A DNA stretch of 32,154 nt from Lachnoclostridium sp. UBA5725 (GTDB taxonomy: Bacteria > Bacillota > Clostridia > Lachnospirales > Lachnospiraceae): NCBI GenBank assembly GCA_002419585.1, contig DIGJ01000022.1, forward strand, positions 1 to 32,154, read 5' to 3'. A program made the position numbers and the translations under genes. Under the pieces are notes generated by a model that ran no database searches, was not told the origin of the DNA, and saw only the letters and a program-made list of their open reading frames with translations. Position 1 is the first letter of the stretch. Every line of letters starts with the position of its first letter. Positions 15,340-22,525 of this stretch are shown here, piece by piece.

Positions 15340-16734
15340 TTATCTTTCTTTACTTAAGAATTCATGAATACCTTTTGCAGCTGCTTTTCCTGCTCCCATT
15401 GCTAGGATTACAGTAGCTGCACCTGTTACCGCATCTCCACCTGCATATACGCCGGCTTTTGTAGTTGCACCAGTTTCTTCTTCTGCAATGATACATTTAC
15501 GTTTATTAATCTCAAGCCCTTTTGTAGTCGAAGAAATCAATGGATTTGGACTGGTTCCAAGAGACATAATAACAGTGTCTAATTCTAACTCAAATTCTGA
15601 GTTTGGAATTTCTACTGGTCTTCTTCTACCGGACTCATCCGGCTCACCTAATTCCATTTTCACACAGCTCATACCCTTTACCCAACCGTTTTCATCCACT
15701 ACTATTTTGGTTGGATTGGTCAAAAGATCAAAGATAATACCTTCTTCTTTTGCATGATGCACTTCTTCTACTCGAGCTGGAAGCTCTTCTTCACTTCTAC
15801 GATAAACAATATGAACCTCTGCACCAAGACGAAGTGCTGTTCTAGCAGCATCCATTGCTACATTACCACCACCAACAACGGCTACTTTTTTACCTGCAGC
15901 AATCGGTGTATCATATTTGTCATCAAATGCTTTCATTAAATTGGATCGAGTTAAGTATTCATTTGCAGAAAATACACCATTTGCATTTTCTCCAGGGATA
16001 CCCATAAACATTGGAAGACCTGCTCCGGAACCGATGAATACAGCATCGAATCCTTCTTCTTCCATAAGCTCGTCAACGGTTGTAGCTTTACCAATTACTA
16101 CATTGGTTTCAATCTTAACACCCAATGCTTTCACATTATCAATTTCAGGCTGTACAACACCGTTTTTTGGAAGACGAAACTCCGGTATACCATAAGAAAG
16201 AACTCCACCTGCTTCATGTAATGCTTCAAATATTGTTACATCGTAACCAAGCTTTGCCAAATCTCCTGCACAGGTTAATCCTGCAGGACCTGATCCAATC
16301 ACAGCAACCTTCTTACCATTGGGAGCTTCTGGCGCCTTTGGTTTAATATCATGTGCTTTTGCCCAATCAGCAACAAAACGTTCTAATTTTCCGATGGACA
16401 CTGCATCGCCCTTAATTCCTCGGATACAACGACATTCGCATTGTGATTCCTGTGGGCATACTCGTCCACATACGGCTGGAAGTGCTGAATATTTATTGAT
16501 TACATAATATGCTTCTTCAAAATTGCCAGCTGCAACCTCTTTAATAAATCCAGGAATATCAATGGAAACTGGACATCCCGTGATACATTTTGCATTTTTA
16601 CACTGAATACAACGGCTCGCTTCTGCCATTGCTTCTTCTTCATTATATCCTAGACAAACTTCATCAAAGTTTACCGCACGTACCTTTGGTTCCTGCTCTC
16701 TAACAGGAATTCTTTTCAAAACATCAACTTCCAT
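15340..16734 (-). CDS. nfnB: NADPH-binding large subunit of electron-bifurcating transhydrogenase (NfnB; GltA-like)
   Basis: The 464-residue iron-sulfur flavoprotein has two cysteine clusters in the N-terminal domain: Cys42, Cys45, Cys50, Cys54 and Cys89, Cys93, Cys99, Cys103. These are followed by an FAD-binding Rossmann motif (VIGSGPAGLTCAGDLA, about 145-160) and a second dinucleotide site VVGGGNVAMDAA with a downstream VYRRSEEELPAR whose arginines suit NADPH. Proteins of this size are usually annotated as glutamate synthase small subunit. No glutamate synthase large subunit is adjacent, and the upstream partner is a ferredoxin-NADP reductase-like protein, as in nfnAB of Clostridium kluyveri. 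The complex couples NADH and reduced ferredoxin to NADPH. The ATG overlaps the partner's stop as TAATG, with GGAGGTG inside the partner gene, so translation is coupled. Confidence 0.85.
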   Translation of the reverse strand: MEVDVLKRIPVREQEPKVRAVNFDEVCLGYNEEEAMAEASRCIQCKNAKCITGCPVSIDIPGFIKEVAAGNFEEAYYVINKYSALPAVCGRVCPQESQCECRCIRGIKGDAVSIGKLERFVADWAKAHDIKPKAPEAPNGKKVAVIGSGPAGLTCAGDLAKLGYDVTIFEALHEAGGVLSYGIPEFRLPKNGVVQPEIDNVKALGVKIETNVVIGKATTVDELMEEEGFDAVFIGSGAGLPMFMGIPGENANGVFSANEYLTRSNLMKAFDDKYDTPIAAGKKVAVVGGGNVAMDAARTALRLGAEVHIVYRRSEEELPARVEEVHHAKEEGIIFDLLTNPTKIVVDENGWVKGMSCVKMELGEPDESGRRRPVEIPNSEFELELDTVIMSLGTSPNPLISSTTKGLEINKRKCIIAEEETGATTKAGVYAGGDAVTGAATVILAMGAGKAAAKGIHEFLSKER

Positions 16735-17624
16735 TATTTTTCACCTCCGCAATTTCCACAACCACCATGATGGGTATCGCCTTCTTGTGTACGTAATACA
16801 GCTCGTCCTTCTTCTGATTTGTACATCAGCTGTCTCTTCATTGATTCATCAAAGTCAACTAGGTGTCCGTCAAATTCAGGGCCGTCTACACAGGCAAACT
16901 TTACTTCTCCACCTACTGTCAATCTGCAAGCACCACACATACCAGTACCATCAACCATGATTGGATTCATGCTTACTACGGTAGGAATTCCTAATTCTTT
17001 CGTTAAGAGGCTTACAAATTTCATCATAATGACTGGTCCAATTGCTATAACCAAATCATAATGTTTCCCTTCGTTATTTACCAAATCTTTAATTTTATCA
17101 TTCACATTACCCTTAAATCCGTAAGATCCGTCATCGGTTGCAACATATACATGATCCGACCACTGCTTCATTTCTTCTTCCAGGATAATAAGGCTTTCAT
17201 TTCTAGCACCAATAATTACATCAACATCATAACCGTTTTGTTTCATCCATTTAACCTGTGGATATACTGGTGCGGTACCAACTCCGCCGGCTACGAATAA
17301 TATATTTTTTTCCTTTAATTCCTGCGCATCTTCTTCTATTAACTCGGAGGCTCTTCCAAGAGGACCTACAAAATCACGGAAGGTATCACCAACTTCTAAG
17401 TCCTTCATTTTTTCCGTAGAGGCTCCTACCGTCTGGAATACAATCGTAACCGTATTTTTTTCTCTGTCATAATCACAAATTGTTAATGGAATTCTTTCAC
17501 CCGCTTCATCCATCTTTACTATGACGAACTGTCCAGGATAGCAATGTTTTGCTACTCTAGGTGCTTCTACGTCCAAAAGATAAATCTTATCAGACAATTG
17601 TTCTTTCTTTACGATTTTAAACAT
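16734..17624 (-). CDS. nfnA: NAD-binding small subunit of electron-bifurcating transhydrogenase (NfnA)
   Basis: A 296-residue flavoprotein of the ferredoxin-NADP reductase/dihydroorotate dehydrogenase electron-transfer type. FAD-binding beta barrel (about 1-100, with PGQFVIVKM and RIPLTICDYD), NAD-binding fold (about 105-205, FVAGGVGTAPVYPQVKWM), and a [2Fe-2S] region near 230-255 (DGTGMCGACRLTV then FACVDGPEFDGH). The frame runs on to 17669, but GGAGG lies 7 nt before the ATG at 17622-17624 (MFKIVKKEQ), so that is the start. The extreme C-terminus HHGGCGNCGGEK is an added Cys/His-rich tail. A sigma-A promoter and a dyad lie upstream. It forms a two-gene unit with nfnB. Confidence 0.85.
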   Translation of the reverse strand: MFKIVKKEQLSDKIYLLDVEAPRVAKHCYPGQFVIVKMDEAGERIPLTICDYDREKNTVTIVFQTVGASTEKMKDLEVGDTFRDFVGPLGRASELIEEDAQELKEKNILFVAGGVGTAPVYPQVKWMKQNGYDVDVIIGARNESLIILEEEMKQWSDHVYVATDDGSYGFKGNVNDKIKDLVNNEGKHYDLVIAIGPVIMMKFVSLLTKELGIPTVVSMNPIMVDGTGMCGACRLTVGGEVKFACVDGPEFDGHLVDFDESMKRQLMYKSEEGRAVLRTQEGDTHHGGCGNCGGEK

Positions 17625-17673
17625 CCTAATTCCTCCATTTGTTTTATCCATTATTTCTTTGATTTTCAAAGTT

Positions 17674-17702
17674 ATTATAGCATTTCATCTATTTATAGGC
17701 AA
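17674..17702 (-). promoter_or_regulatory. Sigma-A promoter of nfnAB
   Basis: Minus-strand TTGCCT (17697-17702), 17 bp, perfect TATAAT (17674-17679), about 50 bp before the nfnA ATG. Confidence 0.75.
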
Positions 17703-17717
17703 GTCAATTTTCAGAAT

Positions 17718-17740
17718 AATAATTTGTCGAACTAATTATT
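17718..17740. promoter_or_regulatory. Dyad upstream of the nfnAB promoter, possible operator
   Basis: AATAATT (17718-17724) and AATTATT (17734-17740) are inverted around TGTCGAACT, whose GT and AC also pair, giving nine paired positions of eleven. It ends about 16 bp upstream of the -35 box, a position typical of activators. It does not match Rex or Fur consensus. Confidence 0.3.
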
Positions 17741-17781
17741 TTTGTATAAATTTACCATATTTTCATACTACATAGCAAAAG

Positions 17782-17816
17782 CCCTTACACAAGGAATTAC
17801 ACTCTTTGTGTAAGGG
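17782..17816 (-). terminator. Terminator of the alcohol dehydrogenase gene
   Basis: CCCTTACACAA (17782-17792) and TTGTGTAAGGG (17806-17816) are exact 11-bp inverted arms with a 13-nt loop. On the minus strand CTTTTGC follows. It starts 36 bp after the gene's stop. Confidence 0.8.
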
Positions 17817-17852
17817 TATTCTATTAAATAGATTATCTTTTTACTGTTCTGA

Positions 17853-19025
17853 TTAGAGATTTACTTCGGTTCCGTAATAAATACAGGTAAATAATTTTTC
17901 CATTTCTACTGGTGTAATTGTTCTTGGATTTGATCCAGTACATGCATCCCCTACTGCTAATTCTGCAATTGTAGCTATTTTTTCTTTGAATTCTTCTTCC
18001 ATTATTCCAAAGTCTTTTAATGTTTTTGGGATGTCAAATTTCTTGTTGTACTCATCAATCTTATCGCAAAGTTTTGTTACACATTCTGCATCTGTTCCTG
18101 TAATACCAACACTTCTAGCAATATCTGCATAACGAGCCTGTGCATTTTTTGCATTGAATTTAATTACATATGGTAAATACATTGCGTTTGCACATCCGTG
18201 AGGAATATGTCCTGTTGAGAAAGCTGCTCCAGTTTTATGAGCCATTGAATGAACAATACCCAATAAAGCATTTGAGAATGCTTGTCCAGCTAAACACTGT
18301 GCATAATGCATTTGCTCTCTTGCATCCATATTTCCTTTGTAAGAATCTGGTAAGTATTCAAATACCATCTGGATTGCCTTGATTGCAAGTGGATCAGTAA
18401 ATGGACCGTTTAATGTAGATACATACGCTTCGATTGCATGGGTTAATGCATCCATTCCGGTATGTGCTGTTAATTGAGCAGGCATCGTTTCTGCTAATTC
18501 TGGATCTACAATTGCAACGTCTGGAGTGATATTAAAGTCAGCTAATGGATACTTGATTCCCTTCGCATAATCTGTGATTACAGAAAATGCTGTTACTTCG
18601 GTTGCCGTTCCAGAAGTAGAAGGAATTGCCAAAAACTTAGCTTTCTGTCTTAATGTTGGGAATGAAAAAGGCTGAATAATTTCTTCAAAGGTAGTTTCTG
18701 GATATTCATAAAATACCCACATCGCTTTTGCCGCATCGATTGGTGATCCACCACCCATAGAAATAATCCAATCTGGCTCAAATTCTCTCATCATAGCTGC
18801 ACCCTTCATTACTGTTTCAACAGATGGGTCTGGTTCTACATTTTCAAATAATTGAGTCTCTATTCCGGCTTCTTTTAAGTATGCTAAAGCTTTATCTAAA
18901 AAACCGAATTTTTTCATGGAGCCGCCACCAAGCACTAAAATGGCTTTTTTTCCATCTAAATTTTTCAATTGTTCCAAAGAACCTTTTCCATAGTACATGT
19001 CTCTTGGTAAAGTAAAACGCATCAT
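17853..19025 (-). CDS. Iron-containing alcohol dehydrogenase (butanol dehydrogenase-like)
   Basis: The 390-residue group III alcohol dehydrogenase reduces aldehydes to alcohols with NAD(P)H in fermentation. Cofactor-binding motifs are LGGGSMKKFG (32-41) and MGGGSPIDAAKAMW (90-103). Metal ligands are visible as Asp192 and His196 in GMDALTHAIEAY, His259 in GIVHSMAHK, and His276 in GHIPHGCANA. The sequence resembles the NADPH/NADH butanol dehydrogenases of clostridia, but the natural substrate cannot be read from sequence. AGGAGG lies 9 nt before the first of two adjacent ATGs. The gene is a single unit with its own promoter and terminator. A Rex-like operator between -35 and -10 suggests repression when NADH is low. 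Confidence 0.9.
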   Translation of the reverse strand: MMRFTLPRDMYYGKGSLEQLKNLDGKKAILVLGGGSMKKFGFLDKALAYLKEAGIETQLFENVEPDPSVETVMKGAAMMREFEPDWIISMGGGSPIDAAKAMWVFYEYPETTFEEIIQPFSFPTLRQKAKFLAIPSTSGTATEVTAFSVITDYAKGIKYPLADFNITPDVAIVDPELAETMPAQLTAHTGMDALTHAIEAYVSTLNGPFTDPLAIKAIQMVFEYLPDSYKGNMDAREQMHYAQCLAGQAFSNALLGIVHSMAHKTGAAFSTGHIPHGCANAMYLPYVIKFNAKNAQARYADIARSVGITGTDAECVTKLCDKIDEYNKKFDIPKTLKDFGIMEEEFKEKIATIAELAVGDACTGSNPRTITPVEMEKLFTCIYYGTEVNL

Positions 19026-19066
19026 TTTAAATATCCTCCTAATAAAGTAAATTCATTACAAGAGGT

Positions 19067-19095
19067 ATTATATCACCGTTAAACTTTTAACACAA
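19067..19095 (-). promoter_or_regulatory. Sigma-A promoter of the alcohol dehydrogenase gene
   Basis: Minus-strand TTGTGT (19090-19095), 17 bp, perfect TATAAT (19067-19072), about 42 bp before ATG. The spacer is almost entirely occupied by the Rex-like dyad. Confidence 0.8.
19076..19093 (-). promoter_or_regulatory. Rex-like operator in the adh promoter
   Basis: Minus-strand GTGTTAAAAGTTTAACGG matches the clostridial Rex consensus TTGTTAA-N4-TTAACAA at 11 of 14 fixed positions, with the inner GTTAA/TTAAC arms perfect. It sits between -35 and -10, where bound repressor would block polymerase. Rex senses the NADH/NAD+ ratio and commonly controls alcohol dehydrogenase genes, which fits the downstream gene. 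Confidence 0.6.
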
Positions 19096-19470
19096 TACAT
19101 TTCTTAATTTTTTTGTATTTTTTTTAACAAAGAACTTTTAATCGCTTTTTTATGCACTTTTTATATTTTTCCACGAGGCATTTGTAAATAATCACCATCT
19201 GCATCTATTTTCTATTCGCATTCTTTTAAATCACCATTATAAAAATGCATTTATTCTGTTAAATTTTTCTCATTTTTTCTTTATATGTAAATTAGCTTTT
19301 ATTACACAACGGTTGTCTTTTTTACATAAACAGCGAAAAGTTCTCGTTAAAGATCTTTCGAAGGGTTTCCTCGTTTGCACCAACTACAAAATTTGATTCA
19401 TGATAGATAACCCTTCAAAGATTTCAGAATTGATTTGAGAACGATTCCAGAACAGATTTCAAACAAGAGA
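19096..19470. other. AT-rich gap between sigK and adh
   Basis: No gene is visible. The half next to adh (19096-19335) is AT-rich with nothing specific. The half next to sigK holds a long, interrupted inverted repeat at 19336-19442. Confidence 0.6.
19336..19442 (-). other. Large imperfect stem-loop behind sigK
   Basis: Minus-strand ATCTTTGAAGGGTT (19422-19409) pairs with AACCCTTCGAAAGAT (19367-19353), 14 bp with one bulged C. An outer GTTCTC/GAGAAC pairing (19437-19442 with 19340-19345) encloses it, and TTTT follows. The apical loop is about 41 nt, far larger than a normal terminator. It may end sigK transcription or be a structured RNA element in the sigK 3' UTR. Confidence 0.45.
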
Positions 19471-20121
19471 TTAAAATACATCAAATCGATTGCCCTTTTG
19501 GTAATAACACGCCCTTAATTTAGAAATAGCCTTTTTTTCAATACGAGAAACATAACTTCTGCTTATTCCCATTCGATCTGCAATCTCACGTTGTGTTATT
19601 TCATCTTTTCCATGCAGACCATACCTCATGCACACTACACTTCTTTCTCGTTCGTCCAAAGCAGTCTCAATAAACTGGTATAATTTTTTGCTATTTTCTT
19701 CGAGTTCCATTAATGCTATAATGTCTTCTTCCTCTGCTTCAATTACGTCCAAAAGATTAATTTCGTTTCCTTCTTTGTCCGCACCAATCGGCTCATATAA
19801 GTAGACTTCTCTTCCCTGCTTTTTCCCGCTACGAAGTAACATTAGGAGCTCATTATCAATACAACGTGATGCATAGGTTGCAAGACGAATTCCTTTCTCC
19901 ATATCAAAGCTATCAATTGCTTTAATTAAACCAATCGTACCAATCGAAATTAAATCATCCGTATCTTTATCCAATGAGCTGTATTTCTTGACGATATGCG
20001 CTACCAGACGAAGATTACGTTCTATTAATATCTCCCTAGCTTCTTTACTTCCTTCTTTTAACATGAGGAGATATATCTGCTCTTCCTTGGTGCCTAGTGG
20101 TTTCGGAAATGATTTAAACAA
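19471..20121 (-). CDS. sigK: Sporulation sigma factor SigK
   Basis: Late mother-cell sigma factor that directs transcription of coat and maturation genes in spores. The 216-residue protein has region 2 (RNLRLVAHIVKKYSS, DDLISIGTIGLIKAIDSF, LATYASRCIDNELL, about 35-95) and region 4 with the helix-turn-helix TQREIADRMGISRSYVSRIEKKA (about 175-200). LVAHIVKK, GADKEGNEINLLDV and SRSYVSRIEKKA match SigK rather than SigE, SigF or SigG. Homology begins almost at the first residue (FPKPL), so the inhibitory pro-sequence of B. subtilis SigK is absent, as is known for some clostridia. The only plausible initiator is a TTG at 20119-20121, lying in the T-run of the preceding terminator, with a poor ribosome site (GGGGTG). 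An in-frame stop lies 12 codons upstream. Confidence 0.85.
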   Translation of the reverse strand: MFKSFPKPLGTKEEQIYLLMLKEGSKEAREILIERNLRLVAHIVKKYSSLDKDTDDLISIGTIGLIKAIDSFDMEKGIRLATYASRCIDNELLMLLRSGKKQGREVYLYEPIGADKEGNEINLLDVIEAEEEDIIALMELEENSKKLYQFIETALDERERSVVCMRYGLHGKDEITQREIADRMGISRSYVSRIEKKAISKLRACYYQKGNRFDVF

Positions 20122-20170
20122 AAAAGCACCCCAACATAAACGCTTTTTATCAGTTTATGCCCGAGTGCTT
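20120..20170 (-). terminator. Terminator of the trhP unit, overlapping the sigK start
   Basis: Minus-strand AAGCAC...CATAAAC pairs with GTTTATG...GTGCTT in an almost continuous 18-bp stem with one mismatch, followed by TTTTTTG. The final TTG is the sigK start codon. Confidence 0.75.
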
Positions 20171-20190
20171 CCTTTCGTGCCTTTCCACTT

Positions 20191-21417
20191 CTATTCTTTT
20201 CTTCTTAATAAATCAAAGCGTTCCAGTTTACATCCTAAATCCACAAAAATCTTTTGTTTTGGGTGTGGGCAGCTTTCCATTTCATTTCCATCTTCATCAA
20301 ATATGTGCACAACTTTAGCAACAATATTTCTACCGTCAGGCTTCATCACTTCAATTTCTTCACCAACAGCAAATTTATTTCTCTGTTCTAGTTCAAAATG
20401 TCCGTCTTTGTCTTGTCCATTGATTATACCTAAATAAGAATATTCTTTCACATACGTATTGTTATCATATATTTGTGTTTCATGTGTGGTCGGGCCGTAG
20501 AAAAATCCAGTTGTAAACTGTCGATACGTACACTTTGATATTTCTTCTTTATAAATTGGAAGATTCGTTTCATAAATTGCTGGATTTTTGAAATAATCAT
20601 CGATTGCCTGACGATAGGTTCTTGCCACTGCCGCTACATATAATGCAGTCTTCATTCTTCCTTCAATCTTCAAGCTGTCAATTCCTGCATTGATAATATC
20701 CGGTATATGATCTATCATACATAAATCCTTTGAATTGAAGATATAAGTTCCACGCTCGTTTTCCTCAATTGGCATGTATTCACCGGGACGATTTTCTTCT
20801 GTAATATAATATTTCCAACGGCAAGGATGTGTGCATGCACCAAGATTAGCATCTCTTCCAGTAAAATAATTACTAAGGAGACATCTTCCAGAATAGGAGA
20901 TACACATTGCACCATGTACAAAGGTTTCGATCTCTAATTTATCTGGAATATTTTCTCGTATTTCCCCAATTTCTTTGATTGTTAATTCTCTAGCAGTAAC
21001 AACACGGGTTGCACCCATTCGATGCCAAAACCGATAGGTTCGATAATTCACATTGTTTGCTTGTGTACTAATATGAACATCAATTTCTGGACAGATTTCT
21101 TTCGCTATATCAAATACACCTGGATCTGAAATAATAATAGCGTCCGGTTTGATTTTTTTTAATTCTTCAAAGTAAGCAGCAACTCCTTCTAAATCCTGGT
21201 TGTGTGCGGTAATATTTGCGGTAACATAAACCTTTTTTTCATGTGTGTGTGCAAACGCAATACCCTCTTTCATGTCTTCCATGGAAAAGTTCTTTGCTTT
21301 TGCACGTAATCCGTACATATCGCCACCAATATATACGGCATCTGCACCATAGGTCACTGCTACCTTTAACACTTCCAAGCTGCTAGCTGGTATCAACAAT
21401 TCCGGTTTCTTTCTCAT
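20191..21417 (-). CDS. trhP: Peptidase U32-family tRNA hydroxylation protein (TrhP-like)
   Basis: The 408-residue protein is labelled U32 peptidase, but family members YegQ (E. coli) and YrrN/YrrO (B. subtilis) are TrhP, which hydroxylates uridine 34 of tRNAs to ho5U with prephenate-derived chemistry. The conserved cysteines for an iron-sulfur cluster are seen: Cys172 and Cys179 (CISYSGRC), Cys195 and Cys199 (GACTHPC). The N-terminal barrel carries LIPASSLEVLKVAVTYGADA, and HISTQANNVN is also typical. Length suggests the YrrO (TrhP2) form. AAGGAG is seven bases before the ATG. It follows the TrmR methyltransferase gene by 17 bp; that enzyme methylates ho5U, so the two form a two-step pathway in one unit. 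Confidence 0.85.
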   Translation of the reverse strand: MRKKPELLIPASSLEVLKVAVTYGADAVYIGGDMYGLRAKAKNFSMEDMKEGIAFAHTHEKKVYVTANITAHNQDLEGVAAYFEELKKIKPDAIIISDPGVFDIAKEICPEIDVHISTQANNVNYRTYRFWHRMGATRVVTARELTIKEIGEIRENIPDKLEIETFVHGAMCISYSGRCLLSNYFTGRDANLGACTHPCRWKYYITEENRPGEYMPIEENERGTYIFNSKDLCMIDHIPDIINAGIDSLKIEGRMKTALYVAAVARTYRQAIDDYFKNPAIYETNLPIYKEEISKCTYRQFTTGFFYGPTTHETQIYDNNTYVKEYSYLGIINGQDKDGHFELEQRNKFAVGEEIEVMKPDGRNIVAKVVHIFDEDGNEMESCPHPKQKIFVDLGCKLERFDLLRRKE

Positions 21418-21434
21418 TTCAAACTCCTTATCTC

Positions 21435-22088
21435 TTACTTTTGCTTTTTACTAATAGTGACTCCATCGCCAATTGGCAATACAATGGTATCTAATGCTTC
21501 ATTATGCGTTAAGGAATATAAATATTCCCTCATGCGAAAATGAATCGTACGGTTTCTTCTGGTAACGGCAAATCTGGATTCTACAATATCTCCATCTTGC
21601 AAAACATTGTCAGAAATCAAGGTTCCGCCTTGCGCCAATAAATTAAGTACATCTTCCATAAAATGTATATACTGTCCTTTTGCCGCATCCATAAATATCA
21701 TATCATATTTCTTTCCTTCCAAAGAAAGAGCAGAAAGAATCTGGGTTGCATCTCCTTCTAAAAGAGTAATGACATGTTCCTTGGACGCTCGCTTAAAGTT
21801 GTTCTTTGCCTCTTCGATACGTTTTGGAACCTTTTCAATTGTAGTGATTCTTGCTTCTTCGTCTAGGTATTCGCTCATGAGAAGGGAAGAAAATCCTACA
21901 GCCGCTCCTACTTCTAATATTTGCTTTGGACGATTTTGATGAATCAAAAAGCGAAGCAAACTTCTCGTCGGCTTTTTAATAATCGGCACATGATCTTGCA
22001 GGGCTTCTTTTTCAATTTCTCGCAACAAAGGAGGCAATTCTGCCTCCAAAGATTCTATATATCTCGCTATTCGTTCATCTGTAATCAT
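21435..22088 (-). CDS. trmR: tRNA 5-hydroxyuridine methyltransferase (TrmR-like, YrrM)
   Basis: A SAM-dependent O-methyltransferase of the catechol-type fold, 217 residues, the same length as B. subtilis YrrM/TrmR, which methylates ho5U34 of tRNA to mo5U34. Motif I is ILEVGAAVGFSSLLM (about 58-72); the acidic adenosine-binding region is TTIEKVPKR; and the metal-dependent motif is IFMDAAKGQY followed by LISDNVL. The general family also contains caffeoyl-CoA-type enzymes acting on small molecules, so the assignment rests on adjacency to the U32 hydroxylase, which supplies its substrate. GGAGTG is inside the end of the preceding gene, and only 4 bp separate the two. Confidence 0.82.
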   Translation of the reverse strand: MITDERIARYIESLEAELPPLLREIEKEALQDHVPIIKKPTRSLLRFLIHQNRPKQILEVGAAVGFSSLLMSEYLDEEARITTIEKVPKRIEEAKNNFKRASKEHVITLLEGDATQILSALSLEGKKYDMIFMDAAKGQYIHFMEDVLNLLAQGGTLISDNVLQDGDIVESRFAVTRRNRTIHFRMREYLYSLTHNEALDTIVLPIGDGVTISKKQK

Positions 22089-22092
22089 CTTT

Positions 22093-22500
22093 TCACTCCG
22101 TCTGTGTTACACTTTCATTTGTTATTACACTAATGATATCATCATACGTCATGGATGTATTAAGCTTATATGTTCCAGGTAGAATCGGTTTTCTAGAACC
22201 AGTAGAAAGCTTCGCCCGAACATAAAATGTATATTTATCAGCAATGATTCCTTTGCTTTCTAAATCAGTTGCAAGTTCCATTGTACCCTCTCCTGAATCA
22301 ATCTCAAATGCCATATCGGTTCCTGGTGCTTGATCTACCGTCACCCTACCAAAGATTTGATACGAGAAGTCATAAACAGCAGTACACAGTTGTATTGCTA
22401 CCAAAATAATCAGTGTATACATCAGAATATTAAAAACTACCTGTGTAATAATCTTAAGTGTACCAAGTATTGATTTTGTACGATTTGATACTGCTGTCAT
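22093..22500 (-). CDS. MltG-like membrane protein without the lytic domain
   Basis: The 135-residue protein has one N-terminal transmembrane helix (about 20-43) and an extracytoplasmic region (about 50-130) matching only the first, LysM-like part of MltG/YceG: FEIDSGEGTMELATDLESKGII, then KYTFYVRAKL, then LPGTYKLNTSMTYDDIISVIT. Full MltG (YrrL) is over 330 residues and cuts nascent peptidoglycan strands using a glutamate in the following domain; that domain is absent here and no downstream sequence restores it. The gene occupies the yrrL position before trmR, so this seems a reduced form that could bind but not cleave. The frame opens at a TTG at 22515, but GGGAGG is 7 nt before the ATG at 22498-22500. 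Confidence 0.75.
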   Translation of the reverse strand: MTAVSNRTKSILGTLKIITQVVFNILMYTLIILVAIQLCTAVYDFSYQIFGRVTVDQAPGTDMAFEIDSGEGTMELATDLESKGIIADKYTFYVRAKLSTGSRKPILPGTYKLNTSMTYDDIISVITNESVTQTE

Positions 22501-22525
22501 GTTCATCCCTCCCAAGAAGTTTTTC

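Noticed and set aside
15340..16734. Glutamate synthase small subunit
   Set aside because: No large subunit nearby, whereas an FNR-like partner overlaps by one base; NfnB is the better reading.
20191..21417. Secreted collagenase-type peptidase
   Set aside because: No signal peptide, iron-sulfur cysteines present, and adjacency to the TrmR methyltransferase points to tRNA hydroxylation.
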